A DNA stretch of 64,000 bases from Flectobacillus longus (lineage in GTDB: Bacteria > Bacteroidota > Bacteroidia > Cytophagales > Spirosomataceae): the NCBI RefSeq assembly GCF_030056705.1, contig NZ_JASHIC010000012.1:64986-128985 (forward strand), given 5' to 3'. Below the pieces are notes generated by a model that saw only the letters and a program-made list of their open reading frames with translations, ran no database searches and had not been told where the DNA came from. The position numbers were made by a program, and so were the translations under genes. Shown piece after piece: positions 26,402-35,565 of the stretch. Positions within the stretch are counted from its first letter, which is position 1. The number at the start of each line of letters is the position of its first letter.

Positions 26402-27187
26402 CTATTGCGAAATTACTTCTACTACTAGCCGTTCAGGTTCGACTCTAGCATTGGCAAATTGTGTTTTCCAAATCGGGTTTTTCCCAATACCCTCAACAGT
26501 CGTATTACTTCTTATGGTATCACCTGTTTCGAAGATATAATAAGCTAAATTTTGTAATACCTTAGCTATATCACTTGGGTCATAATCGGTAAACCTACAT
26601 TCAAAATCAGTTAGCCCAAAAGCATGTAGTCCTAGCGTATCCATCAATAATTCTTTTTCACTACCGTTGGCTATACTGAACAACCTCACGTTTAGGGCAG
26701 CATGCAAAAAATCATTTTGGGCAATATCACAAGTTTGTAAAAAATCGGTAGGTTCGAGGAGTTTATCACTATTCCTAAAATACACCACTTGTGGATTAGT
26801 CGCTTTTACCACAGCAGACACAAACTTTTGAAAATACGCTAATCGAGCCATTGGAGGTAAAGACTTCGACATCAGATCGGTCAGGTTGATTTCATATTTA
26901 CAACTAGCCATGTCCTTTTCTGCATTGTCCCAATGCCAAGATTGACGAAATGCAATAGTAAATCGATCTAAATTTGGCTGTTGATTCATAGTAATTATAG
27001 CACCTTGTGCTGGAACAGCACCATCTTGTAAGGGCACTAAATAGTCTGGAAAAAAGAAAACCAAAGGTGATTCTGGTAAATCGTCATCAACTGTTTCTAC
27101 CTGTGTAAATCTGGCATTTAACTCTGATAAAATAGTTGCTTTATCCAGTAGAGGTTCGTTTTCAAAAAACAAACAAACCGTTTGCAT
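26402..27187 (-). CDS. DUF4261 domain-containing protein
   Basis: The 261-residue protein looks cytosolic, without signal or membrane segments. The C-terminal half (about 160-250) matches my recollection of DUF4261: MDTLGLHAFGLTDFECRF, then DPSDIAKVLQNLAYYIFETGDTI. DUF4261 has no known activity; the fold is associated with SUKH/immunity-like contexts in some genomes, but no toxin gene is next to this copy. The N-terminus begins with MQTVCLFFENEPLLD and contains two predicted beta-rich blocks. Confidence 0.65.
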   Translation of the reverse strand: MQTVCLFFENEPLLDKATILSELNARFTQVETVDDDLPESPLVFFFPDYLVPLQDGAVPAQGAIITMNQQPNLDRFTIAFRQSWHWDNAEKDMASCKYEINLTDLMSKSLPPMARLAYFQKFVSAVVKATNPQVVYFRNSDKLLEPTDFLQTCDIAQNDFLHAALNVRLFSIANGSEKELLMDTLGLHAFGLTDFECRFTDYDPSDIAKVLQNLAYYIFETGDTIRSNTTVEGIGKNPIWKTQFANARVEPERLVVEVISQ

Positions 27188-27691
27188 TTCTGAGTTGTTG
27201 GGTGGAAATTCCTGTGTAGATTCTGAAGAAGAATCTTATGTTTTCTTTTTAAAAATATCGAATAATCCCATTAGTTATGAGTACAGATTTTAGCGTGACG
27301 GGGTGAATGTCAGATATGACTGAAATATTTTTCAATATTAATTTATTTTGCTTAAATAAAACAAAATTATTAATCAACAGTATATCAATTATTAGATTAT
27401 CATCAGACTAATACTATCAAAAATCACCTCAGCTATAATATTTATCAATTCTTTCTTATTACTTAGAAGCATAAATTGCTAATAAAAATAAGCCATAGGG
27501 CAAAATAGGATTGAATTATTACCTAGTTCGAGAGTTTGTCTCAGACTAACTTTTGCTTCAGTTTATAAGCTGTATAAAATAAGTCCAAGACGAATTCTTG
27601 AACTAGGCAAGAAATACGATTCAACTTTTAGCCTAATGTATAAAGCTTAATGCGGTCAATATTAATTCAATTTTGCGCCCTAACTTCCTTC
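27188..27691. other. Intergenic region with degenerate inverted repeat
   Basis: These 504 bases are AT-rich. No gene is seen. The main structure is the inverted repeat at 27490-27640 listed separately. Confidence 0.5.
27490..27640. repeat. MITE-like imperfect inverted repeat
   Basis: Arms of about 55 bp (27490-27550 and 27578-27640) are imperfect complements; the core is CCTAGTTC at 27522-27529 with GAACTAGG at 27600-27607, extending to 17 matches in 20. The centre has TTTATA...TATAAA. No coding frame lies inside. Confidence 0.5.
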
Positions 27692-28855
27692 TCAATATAA
27701 AAGATATGGTAATACTTTCCGTTGCCACTCTGTGATTCGAGTAAAGTCTTTAATCTGCGTGAAGAAATCCACCCACGTCAGTTCAAAAAGTCTTTCTGAT
27801 TGATAAATTCCTGTTAATAAATCCAAGTGGCGCAGACCTGTAGGATTCGCACGTGTAGGATATGGTTTCCAAGAAAAATAAGCTGGATATTGAGCTTTGA
27901 TGAGTTTTATAAGGCACAACCCTAACAAGATTGATGGATAATGTTGGGCTTTTTTTACCCTAATTTTTAGCCCATAACATACTTCATTCATAAACTTGCC
28001 TTCAGATGGGACAAATTGGCAGTTTTCAAACACTACCTCTTCGGTTAGTCCTTGGAGTTTTGATAGATCAAATCCTTGTAACCAAGGGGCACCAATTTGT
28101 GCAAAGGGCGCATTGGTACCACGTCCATCACTTAGATTTGTTGCTTCAAGATATGCCGTAATAGGATATGCCAACATACATTCCCATGAAACAATTGCAG
28201 GCGAAGTTGGCTGAAATGGCATTCCATAATCTCTTAAAATAAGACTTCTATTCCAACCCTTACAGGAGATAACTTGTAAGTCAACCTGAAGATTTTTTTC
28301 TGCATTAAAAAACATGGCCAACTCCCCTAAGGTACAACCATGTCGCACAGGAATATTCCATCGTCCAATAAAAGATGAACAATACTGCTCCTCCAACATA
28401 GGCCCCTCAACGTTTCCAGAAAGAGGATTTGGTCTGTCCAAAATCACTAATTTCTTTTGATGAACTGCACATGCTTCCAATACATGAGTTAGGGTCCAGA
28501 GATAGGTGTAATATCTCAAGCCAATATCTGGAATATCAAAAAAAACAGTATCTATATCCGTTAAATCGGTTGAGTCGGGAGCTAATTTTTCTCCGTATAA
28601 ACTTACAATTGGTAAAGCGGTAAGGCTGTCTACACCATTTGGAATAAACGCGCCATCTGGACCTGTAGCCGATAAACCATGTTCGGGTGAAAATAGTTTT
28701 TGAATTAAAAAACCTGCCTCTAACAAAGCTAAGCGAGATTGTTGCCCTATTGTAGTATATGCAGCGTCGTTGGTTACCAAACCAATACGACCATGTTGTT
28801 CTGGGCTTGCTTGTTGAATAAGTTGGTCTATGCCAAAAGATAAGTGAGGGTTCAT
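27692..28855 (-). CDS. namZ: DUF1343 / NamZ-type exo-beta-N-acetylmuramidase
   Basis: DUF1343 proteins include NamZ, which releases MurNAc from the non-reducing end of peptidoglycan fragments. The 387-residue sequence shows the family blocks IGLVTNDAAY, FSPEHGLSATG, PIVSLYG, DIPDIGLRYYTYLWTL, LDRPNPLSG, EGPMLEE, PVRHGCTLGELA and LSDGRGTNAPFAQIGAPWL. Unlike many homologues it has no signal peptide, so it would act in the cytosol on imported muropeptide sugars. It is the last gene of a four-gene leftward operon (39 bp after the NagB-like gene). Confidence 0.85.
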   Translation of the reverse strand: MNPHLSFGIDQLIQQASPEQHGRIGLVTNDAAYTTIGQQSRLALLEAGFLIQKLFSPEHGLSATGPDGAFIPNGVDSLTALPIVSLYGEKLAPDSTDLTDIDTVFFDIPDIGLRYYTYLWTLTHVLEACAVHQKKLVILDRPNPLSGNVEGPMLEEQYCSSFIGRWNIPVRHGCTLGELAMFFNAEKNLQVDLQVISCKGWNRSLILRDYGMPFQPTSPAIVSWECMLAYPITAYLEATNLSDGRGTNAPFAQIGAPWLQGFDLSKLQGLTEEVVFENCQFVPSEGKFMNEVCYGLKIRVKKAQHYPSILLGLCLIKLIKAQYPAYFSWKPYPTRANPTGLRHLDLLTGIYQSERLFELTWVDFFTQIKDFTRITEWQRKVLPYLLY

Positions 28856-28894
28856 TGATGAGTTTTAGTATAAATTCGGGTTAAAATAGTGGCT

Positions 28895-29596
28895 TCATAA
28901 AGCATTTGCTTCTATTAAGCAGGTCACATTGGGATGTAACCATAAAAATGAGGCGGGTAAATGAGTGCTTATTTCTCTCTTCAAAAAAGCCTTGGTGATT
29001 TCTTTTTTGTGCGCTCCGTTAATTAATAAAATGATTTTTTTAGCTTGTAAAATTTCTCCCATGCCCAAGGTTAAACCTTTAGTTGGCTTAATAGACAACT
29101 CTCCAATCATGGTATGTTGCTTGGTTTGCTCCTCTAGCTCTGCTACATGACAGGCCTGACTTAAAAAATCGTTGGGTTCATTAAAACCTAGATGTCCGTT
29201 GAGACCAATCCCTAAAATCATCATATCGATAGGTCCTTCTTGTTTCAAGCATACTTGCATACGCGAACACGCCTCCTCTGGGCTGTAAGTCTGAGAATCA
29301 TATATAAAAAAACTTTCATCTGGAATTTGTAATGGTTCGACCAAATACTTCTGTAAAAAAGCATAGCAACTTCCCTCCTGTGTTTTGTCCAAACCATACC
29401 ATTCATCTAACATAAGCAGACGAAGCGCTGTAGGTTTTTCCGAAAGTTTTTGTGCGAATAATTGATACGTTTTGAGCGGTGTATTTCCTGTCGCAGCACA
29501 GAGTAAAGTGTGAGGTTTTTCTTCAATTTGCTGAAGCATGAGGTCACAAGCACGTTCACTCATGGCTTGGTAATCCGAAAAATATTCGATTTGCAT
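28895..29596 (-). CDS. NagB-like glucosamine-6-phosphate deaminase family protein
   Basis: The 233-residue cytosolic protein has the NagB/AgaI features: ATGNTP (35-40) for the phosphate, LDEW at 63-66, and ILGIGLNGHLGFNEP at 127-141 with the ring-opening H135. Family enzymes convert glucosamine-6-phosphate to fructose-6-phosphate plus ammonia, or do the same with galactosamine-6-phosphate. The sequence is somewhat shorter than E. coli NagB (266) and lacks the C-terminal allosteric region. Its place next to NamZ suggests a role in amino-sugar recycling. Confidence 0.87.
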   Translation of the reverse strand: MQIEYFSDYQAMSERACDLMLQQIEEKPHTLLCAATGNTPLKTYQLFAQKLSEKPTALRLLMLDEWYGLDKTQEGSCYAFLQKYLVEPLQIPDESFFIYDSQTYSPEEACSRMQVCLKQEGPIDMMILGIGLNGHLGFNEPNDFLSQACHVAELEEQTKQHTMIGELSIKPTKGLTLGMGEILQAKKIILLINGAHKKEITKAFLKREISTHLPASFLWLHPNVTCLIEANAL

Positions 29597-29645
29597 TTTC
29601 GCGTTTTTGGGATATTATTGTAGATACTGCTGTATCTCCAATAAT

Positions 29646-31160
29646 TTATAATTTTAGTTCATTCCAGCCTTTTCTATATTCTCTCTTAATAAATTGGTTG
29701 GCTGCTTCAAAGTTGGTAATCCTCATATTAGCTCCATCCCATTTATAGTTTATGTATCTGCCAGGGAATGTAAATGCCTCCATATCGCCATACACAGGAT
29801 CGTTTCTTTTTACTTTTTGACGAATATTAAAACTCCTAAAAATCAAATTTCCCATCAAAACAGTCTCGGTCAAAGGTCCAGCATATCCCTCGAAAGGCGA
29901 GCTTAATTCATTTTTCCCATAACCTGCTATACAAGCATCAATCCATTGCCAATAATGACCATCCATGTCGCCCACCACACGTGGATATTTTTTTGGCACA
30001 TGTACTTCTTCATTTCTTGAAAGTGGTAATAAAATTGGACTTCTACCTCCCCATCCGCAAGCAGCTTTTCCTTTGGTTCCTACAAAAAGAGTTGCTCCCT
30101 CAAAATCGTTGAGTTTGGTAAAATCGCCCATGACATCATTCATGTTTTCCTTACTATCTAGCTCAATAGGTCTTTCGGGTGTGATTCCTCCATCCATCCA
30201 ATAAAGCTCTAATTTCTTTCCGTTTTTTTGTTCATAAGTAAATTTCAACGAACTAGAAACGGGACCACTTTCTGGATAAATTCCTTCTTTAAAAATTCCA
30301 TTATAAACTGTACTTGCACTACCAGAAACTTCTGTAGGATAGCCTAATTCAAGTAATTTGAAGGGAGGCCCAATAATATGACAACCCATATCACCCAAAG
30401 CTCCCGTTCCAAAATCCCACCAACCGCGCCAGTTAAATGGCACTAAATTATCGATATAGTTCACATTTTTAGCCGTTCCAAGCCATAAATCCCAACGCAA
30501 CTCTTTAGGAATTTTGGCTGCTTTTTTAGGCCAAGCAATACCCTGAGGCCAAACGGGGCGGTCGGTCCAGCAATATACTTTTTCAATATCTCCTAAAATT
30601 CCCGCTTCTATCCATTCACGTAAGGTTTGTAAGCCTTCACTTGATGCCCCTTGATCGCCCATTTGAGCAACAATTTTATATTTTTTGGATGCCTCTGTCA
30701 AAATCCTAGCCTCGTGAATATCATGAGCAAGTGGTTTCTGTAAATACAAATGCTTGCCCAACTGCATCGCACCTAATCCTACAATAGCATGGTTATGGTC
30801 GGGAATTGCTACGGTAACAGCATCAAAGCTCTTGTGCTCTTTCTCGAACATTTCTCGCCAATCGTGAAAAAAGTGAGCCTTAGGAAAACGTTTACGCATC
30901 GGATTGGCCATACGGTCATCGACATCACATAAATGCGAAATCACGACATTTTTCTTGGGGGTTTTGGTATGAGCATCTATATCTGCCGCACCTTCGCCTC
31001 CACAGCCGATAGCAGCCAAATGCAATTTATCACTTGGTGCAACATGCCCTAGCCCCGAAATCACAGTACTAGGAACAATAGTTAACCCAAACAAAGCAGA
31101 GGAAGTCTGTCGGACAAAATCTCTTCGATTAGTGAGTTTTTTCTCTGTAGTCGTATCCAT
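29646..31160 (-). CDS. Tat-exported Gfo/Idh/MocA oxidoreductase
   Basis: The 504-residue protein starts with a twin-arginine signal (NRRDFVRQ at about 11-18, hydrophobic stretch to 35) and then a Rossmann domain with LAAIGCGGEGAADI. The lysine of the EKP-type motif is in YLQKPLAHD. The C-terminal half is the Gfo/Idh alpha/beta sheet domain with a conserved GTGALGDMGCH block. Tat export is typical because these enzymes carry a tightly bound NAD. Bacteroidota homologues oxidise sugars, often at C3. It is cotranscribed with the DUF1080 gene upstream (22-bp gap) and with the NagB-like and NamZ genes. Confidence 0.88.
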   Translation of the reverse strand: MDTTTEKKLTNRRDFVRQTSSALFGLTIVPSTVISGLGHVAPSDKLHLAAIGCGGEGAADIDAHTKTPKKNVVISHLCDVDDRMANPMRKRFPKAHFFHDWREMFEKEHKSFDAVTVAIPDHNHAIVGLGAMQLGKHLYLQKPLAHDIHEARILTEASKKYKIVAQMGDQGASSEGLQTLREWIEAGILGDIEKVYCWTDRPVWPQGIAWPKKAAKIPKELRWDLWLGTAKNVNYIDNLVPFNWRGWWDFGTGALGDMGCHIIGPPFKLLELGYPTEVSGSASTVYNGIFKEGIYPESGPVSSSLKFTYEQKNGKKLELYWMDGGITPERPIELDSKENMNDVMGDFTKLNDFEGATLFVGTKGKAACGWGGRSPILLPLSRNEEVHVPKKYPRVVGDMDGHYWQWIDACIAGYGKNELSSPFEGYAGPLTETVLMGNLIFRSFNIRQKVKRNDPVYGDMEAFTFPGRYINYKWDGANMRITNFEAANQFIKREYRKGWNELKL

Positions 31161-31182
31161 AGAAATCGTATTAATATCGTCT

Positions 31183-31914
31183 TTATTTACTTTTTCTACT
31201 TTTCAAATTACCAGTCTCACGGTCTTCTTGAGTGATTGGTCTTACCGCTACTTTTCTAAAGTAGACAATATCTTCTTTTCCATGGTTTTGTAATCCAAAA
31301 TAACCCGAATCAGGTCTCGCTCCATGAAATGGCTCAAAATCAAATTTTCGTTTTGGCACAGGGTCTCCATCTTTAAAATCAGTAACCTTCACATCATTGA
31401 CCATCACGACTGTTCGTAGACCATCTAGGTAAATATCCATTGAGTTCCATTCGGGACCAGGTTTTCCTGGCTTTGCCAGAGGTTTCGAAAATGAATATAA
31501 GGTGCCAGTATAATGGTATTCGTCCTCACCCGAAAGTTCTGGTTTGTTATCGATTTGTACCTCATTTCCATAAAACACAGGCATCATTTCCTCCAATGGT
31601 TCAATTGGGATACGGATAAAAACCCCTGAATTGCTATTTTCCTTTTGCATTTTCCATTCGATATGAAACACACAATTACCATATTTTTCACCTTCACGAT
31701 ATAGCAAACCCATGCCTCCTTCGCCATGAAGCATACCCTCTTCGACTACCATCGCACCTGGACCTACATGTTTCCAACCGCTTAAATCTTTGCCATTGAA
31801 AAGCTCTTTCCACGCTACTTTGGTTGATTCGTTCGAGCTTTCTTTGGGAGATTGACATTGATAGAAAAGGGAAGACATAATAAAAATGGCTAATATCAAC
31901 AGAGGCTTTTTCAT
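31183..31914 (-). CDS. DUF1080 lipoprotein (3-keto-disaccharide hydrolase-like)
   Basis: A lipoprotein signal ends at LFYQC (about residue 20). The rest of the 243 residues is one DUF1080 domain of concanavalin-like fold: WKELFNGKDLSGWKHVG, GMLHGEGGMGLLY, FHIEWKMQKENSNSGVFIRIP and YFGLQNHGKEDIVYFRKVAVRP. DUF1080 proteins split 3-keto-glycosides made by Gfo/Idh dehydrogenases, so its pairing with the next gene is functional. It is the first gene of the four-gene operon. Confidence 0.88.
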   Translation of the reverse strand: MKKPLLILAIFIMSSLFYQCQSPKESSNESTKVAWKELFNGKDLSGWKHVGPGAMVVEEGMLHGEGGMGLLYREGEKYGNCVFHIEWKMQKENSNSGVFIRIPIEPLEEMMPVFYGNEVQIDNKPELSGEDEYHYTGTLYSFSKPLAKPGKPGPEWNSMDIYLDGLRTVVMVNDVKVTDFKDGDPVPKRKFDFEPFHGARPDSGYFGLQNHGKEDIVYFRKVAVRPITQEDRETGNLKSRKSK

Positions 31915-32101
31915 AATTAGATAGATAGTTTGAATTAAATATTTAAGCAGAATTGTGAGGTATCAAGCACATAAGAGGATTTTTCGTGCGAGACTTCAAT
32001 GATGCGGCAATAAATGTTGAACTTTTTTTCTAAAAAACAAAACTTTACCATGTTCTGCTCTGTACAGAACCTGATAGAGGAAAAGGAGGCAAAAGGAAAA
32101 A

Positions 32102-32683
32102 TTAGCGAGTAGAAATAGGATAAGATACTTTCACACGACCTTTTTTGATTGATTTAAGTTTGAAGTAAAGATACTTTTTGGTAAACACTCCCATGTGATT
32201 TATAAGCAAAATACCTTTGGTATGATCTAATTCATGTAGAATCATCCTTGCTGTCAGACCCGAAAACTCTTGTACGTGATGTTCTAATTGTTCGTTGTAG
32301 TAACTGATTTTGATTAGCCACGGTCTACTAACCTCTTTGATTAAACTTGGCAAACTGAGGCATCCCTCCTCTGCTTTCCACATTTTAGAAGACACTTCTA
32401 AAAGTTGAGGATTAATAAATATTTCTTGGATTCCTTTGTCTTCGGTATCAAAATATCTTTTCCGAAAACCTTTGCCAATAGCCTGAAAGGCATTTTGGCT
32501 ATCTATGACAAATACATTGTAAGGCAAACCTATTTGTGGGGCTGACAATCCACAACCTTGAGCATTTCGCATGGTATCCCACAAATCAAGAATCAAATTT
32601 GGGAGTATTGGTAAATCATGGGGTATATCAAGACACTTTTGCACAAGTATCTGCTGATCATATACATAGATAGGCTGTATCAT
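32102..32683 (-). CDS. def: Peptide deformylase
   Basis: Deformylase removes the formyl group from nascent proteins. All three motifs are present in the 193-residue protein: G43-CGLSAPQ50, E106-GCLS110 with the metal cysteine C108, and H150-ELDH154. It has S47 where most have A (GLSAPQ), and the C-terminus is slightly basic. It lies alone, well away from the usual partner fmt, so it may be a second copy in the genome. Confidence 0.93.
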   Translation of the reverse strand: MIQPIYVYDQQILVQKCLDIPHDLPILPNLILDLWDTMRNAQGCGLSAPQIGLPYNVFVIDSQNAFQAIGKGFRKRYFDTEDKGIQEIFINPQLLEVSSKMWKAEEGCLSLPSLIKEVSRPWLIKISYYNEQLEHHVQEFSGLTARMILHELDHTKGILLINHMGVFTKKYLYFKLKSIKKGRVKVSYPISTR

Positions 32684-32791
32684 GTAGTAGGTTTTGAATG
32701 AAGTTATCTTGAAGTGTAATCTTACTTTTGCAAGATAGCACTCTATTTATTAACTACCTCATAATCAAAACCCTTTTAGAGGAGCAATAAG

Positions 32792-32834
32792 CACAATGCC
32801 GAATCAGAAAATTAATTTCCAATTCGGCATTGTG
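32792..32834 (-). terminator. Terminator after the glycosyltransferase gene at 32897
   Basis: CACAATGCCGAAT (32792-32804) and ATTCGGCATTGTG (32822-32834) form a perfect 13-bp stem around an AT-rich loop. Confidence 0.65.
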
Positions 32835-32896
32835 TTATAGCATTTAGTATTTTGCCACAATATTCTTCATTTTAAAGCATATTCAACACTTTAAAA

Positions 32897-33619
32897 TTAA
32901 TTCATTATCCCATATTTAACGATGCAATAAAGTGCTCTAAATCCATCTTTCCAGTTGATTTTTTTGCCCTCTTCATACGTTCTTCCGTAGTACGAAACTC
33001 CTACTTCGTAGATTCTTATCCCTTTGATTTTCGAAACTTTGGCTGTTACTTCAGGCTCAAAACCAAATCTCTTTTCTTTTAGAGTCAAAGACTGAATAAT
33101 ATCTGTTCTAAATAGCTTATAACACGTTTCCATATCTGTTAGGTTTAGATTAGAAAACATGTTAGACAAGAATGTCAAAAGTTTATTTCCGATTGTGTGC
33201 CAAAAAAATAAAATCCTGTGAGCATTTCCTCCCATGAATCTAGAACCATATACAACGTCTGCATGGCCATCGGTAATAGGTTTTATCAGTATATTAAACT
33301 CCTGAGGGTCATATTCCAAATCGGCATCTTGTACAATTAAATATTGTCCTGTAGCATTTTTGATACCAGTATGAAGTGCTGCACCTTTGCCTTTGTTTAC
33401 TTCATGTTTGAAATATTTTATATCAACGGAAGGATTTTCTTTTATGAAAGATTCTACTTCTTTTTCGGTATTGTCTTTTGAACAATCATTTACAACAAGA
33501 AGCTCCATTTGGATATTTTCAATAAGTTCTACCGTGGAAAGCTTGGTTAGGACACTTTTAATCGTCTTCTCTTCGTTATAGGCAGGAATTACAACTGATA
33601 GTTTCTGAAAAAGATACAT
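32897..33619 (-). CDS. DPM1-like family 2 glycosyltransferase
   Basis: The 240-residue enzyme has the GT-A fold of polyprenyl-phosphate sugar synthases: SVVIPAYNEEKTIKSVL, VVNDCSKDNTE, the metal DADLEYDP motif, GSRFMGG and the conserved ETCYKLFRTDII segment, ending in KINWKDGFRALYCIVKYG. No C-terminal membrane helices are present, so it resembles the soluble-domain type. It would make a lipid-linked sugar donor for envelope glycosylation, such as the GT39-type protein at 59311; that link is inference. Confidence 0.88.
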   Translation of the reverse strand: MYLFQKLSVVIPAYNEEKTIKSVLTKLSTVELIENIQMELLVVNDCSKDNTEKEVESFIKENPSVDIKYFKHEVNKGKGAALHTGIKNATGQYLIVQDADLEYDPQEFNILIKPITDGHADVVYGSRFMGGNAHRILFFWHTIGNKLLTFLSNMFSNLNLTDMETCYKLFRTDIIQSLTLKEKRFGFEPEVTAKVSKIKGIRIYEVGVSYYGRTYEEGKKINWKDGFRALYCIVKYGIMN

Positions 33620-34136
33620 TTGACTGTTTAGTTTATCTATTTTTTTTCTTTTATCGCTCTATGTTCTAAGAGGTGATTTAGCTATTTGGACTGCAAGTAA
33701 AAGTTTTTGGGTAGAAATACCCCACTTTTATACATTGTTTTTGTATGAAAAGATTGTTTGAATTTACAAAAGTAAATACTCCAGAAGTGCGGAAATAGAT
33801 TATATGCAAATGCTAAAACCCTGAAAAGTGCTACAAATTGGGTCTAATGGAGCGTGAATCTCAAAGGTTTAGTTTTCCTATTTTACGAATAATAACTTAT
33901 TTCAAAATAGTTGCTATTATCGCTTAGGAGTTTTTGTTTCTTGATTACCTAGTCAATTCAGAAACAAATATAGAGCAATTTCTTACCAAGACAAAATACA
34001 ATTGACCAACACAACTTTTGAAAACAGCAAATACAGACTTTAATTTGTGGTGTTTTTATGTTGGTATTTTATAAAAATACGAAAAGGTGTACATTGTTAT
34101 ATACACCTCTTCAAATCGTAGGTTTATTAGCAACTG
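33620..34136. other. Intergenic region
   Basis: A 517-base AT-rich gap between two leftward genes. It holds CAAAAGTA at 33767-33774 (a possible leftward -7 box for the glycosyltransferase gene) and the terminator at 34085-34108; nothing else is evident. Confidence 0.4.
34085..34108 (-). terminator. Stem-loop after the second DUF1080 gene
   Basis: AGGTGTA (34085-34091) pairs with TACACCT (34102-34108), preceded by an A-run on the + strand that gives Us on the leftward transcript. Confidence 0.5.
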
Positions 34137-34805
34137 CTATATTTTTTTAATAACAATTTTTGAAAAATCTATAGGATATCCTTCATATTGTAACAATATT
34201 CTACCTTCTCCGGTCTCTGTTAATGTCCCTTCATTTACTAATTTTCCATTTAATTCTTGTTTAACATTTCCGTTCATTACGGTAATCACAGCGGTATTCC
34301 ATTCTCCTACAGGTTTTTCGGCATCCGAAAATCTTGCTGATGTCACACTTTTTCCTGGCTCTGTTTGTTTACCTTTTACCATCAAGGTTACTTCTTGTAG
34401 TAGTACAAAATCGCCTGTTCCTCCTTCTTTTACCTGATATTGAATTCCTTTTGGCCATAAAGTATCTTTGGTCGAGGTAGGTACTAAATACATAATGCCG
34501 CTATTTCTTTTGTTGCTCTTACGTGTTATTGTCGAATCGGTATTCCATCGAAACACTACCGTAAGTTGGAAATTACTAAAGGATTTTTCTGTCATCACAT
34601 ATCCAAGTTTGTCTCCATACAACCGAATCATTTTATTTTCAACATAAAAAATATCGCTAGCATTTGTATGCTTACCTGTTTTGGGTTCGTAAGCGTACCA
34701 TCCTTTTAGATTTTTGCCATTAAAAAGCTTGCTTTGCGCATGAGAAATCAAACTTGTTGTAAGTAATAAAAAGAAGACAAAAGTGCATTTCAATTTTGTA
34801 ACCAT
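34137..34805 (-). CDS. Secreted DUF1080 domain protein
   Basis: The 222-residue protein has a cleavable signal peptide (about 23 residues, ending SHAQ) and one DUF1080 domain: SKLFNGKNLKGWYAY, FSNFQLTVVFRWN, NSGIMYLVP, WPKGIQYQVKEGGTGDF and VGEWNTAVITV. It is likely periplasmic and acts on a 3-keto-glycoside or related sugar, by family. It differs clearly from the lipoprotein copy at 31183 and forms a single-gene unit between two terminators. Confidence 0.83.
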   Translation of the reverse strand: MVTKLKCTFVFFLLLTTSLISHAQSKLFNGKNLKGWYAYEPKTGKHTNASDIFYVENKMIRLYGDKLGYVMTEKSFSNFQLTVVFRWNTDSTITRKSNKRNSGIMYLVPTSTKDTLWPKGIQYQVKEGGTGDFVLLQEVTLMVKGKQTEPGKSVTSARFSDAEKPVGEWNTAVITVMNGNVKQELNGKLVNEGTLTETGEGRILLQYEGYPIDFSKIVIKKI

Positions 34806-34883
34806 GAAAAGATAAGTTTAGTGTTTGATTGATTTGATTATTGTAGTAACAAAAGACGATGTTTCCTTCTTTTTACCTATCAA

Positions 34884-34927
34884 AAAAGCCGTACTAGCCA
34901 CAATTTGATATGACTAATACGGCTTTT
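34884..34927 (-). terminator. Terminator after the lipocalin-like gene
   Basis: AAAAGCCGTA (34884-34893) pairs with TACGGCTTTT (34918-34927); A-runs give the U-tract for leftward transcripts. Confidence 0.65.
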
Positions 34928-34938
34928 AACATTTTTGC

Positions 34939-35385
34939 TTATTTTTTCTTGAGATATTTTTCGATATTAATATGATTCACACCAAGTTTTTCTACCTTCT
35001 CGATTCCTTTGATTATTAAGGTATCACCCTTGACTTCATAATCAAATTCAAATTCGCCTCCTTCCCACTCTCGTACATTGAAATAGTCTAAATATTCTTT
35101 ATACTTATTACCATCTATTTTAACTCTGCCTCCTCCTGCGCTATAATCTGCGGTGGAATCCTTGCCATGATTGAGGTCATGTCGCAAGAATGAAAAATGT
35201 GTAGGCGTGATTATTTTGATCATTTCTTGACCTTTGGTATAATCTGTAAAAGTTGTGTCTTTGTCTTTAATCGTCGTTCCAGAAATTAATTGCCAAGTAC
35301 CAATAATTGGGGATGACTCTGGGGATTTTGTAGTGCAAGCTAAAGCGAAGAATCCCATTGAGATTCCGAAAAGGATTTTTTTCAT
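34939..35385 (-). CDS. Lipocalin-like lipoprotein
   Basis: The 148-residue protein has a lipoprotein signal with FFALAC (cysteine about 17) and a small beta-barrel type domain starting SPIIGTWQLISGTT, the GTW motif of bacterial lipocalin-like families, with THFSFLRHD and a C-terminal FEFDYEVKGDTLIIKG strand pair. Ligand and role are unknown. It stands alone on the - strand. Confidence 0.7.
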   Translation of the reverse strand: MKKILFGISMGFFALACTTKSPESSPIIGTWQLISGTTIKDKDTTFTDYTKGQEMIKIITPTHFSFLRHDLNHGKDSTADYSAGGGRVKIDGNKYKEYLDYFNVREWEGGEFEFDYEVKGDTLIIKGIEKVEKLGVNHINIEKYLKKK

Positions 35386-35509
35386 GTTAAATAATTTAGA
35401 TTTTTATAGAAATTGGTTTTTCGAAGTTATGAAAAAAAACTAAGCTGATAAAATCACGACCGTTTATACAATTACGGAAATAAGATATACGCTGTAAAAC
35501 AAAAGCAGA

Positions 35510-35517
35510 TATATTTG
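35510..35517 (+). promoter_or_regulatory. -7 box for the 44-residue membrane protein gene
   Basis: TATATTTG matches TAnnTTTG exactly, 49 nt before the ATG at 35566. The -33 region lacks a clear TTG. Confidence 0.4.
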
Positions 35518-35565
35518 AAAAAAATAGCTTCCTCTATCTTATAAAACCAAAAATTTATACCTATC

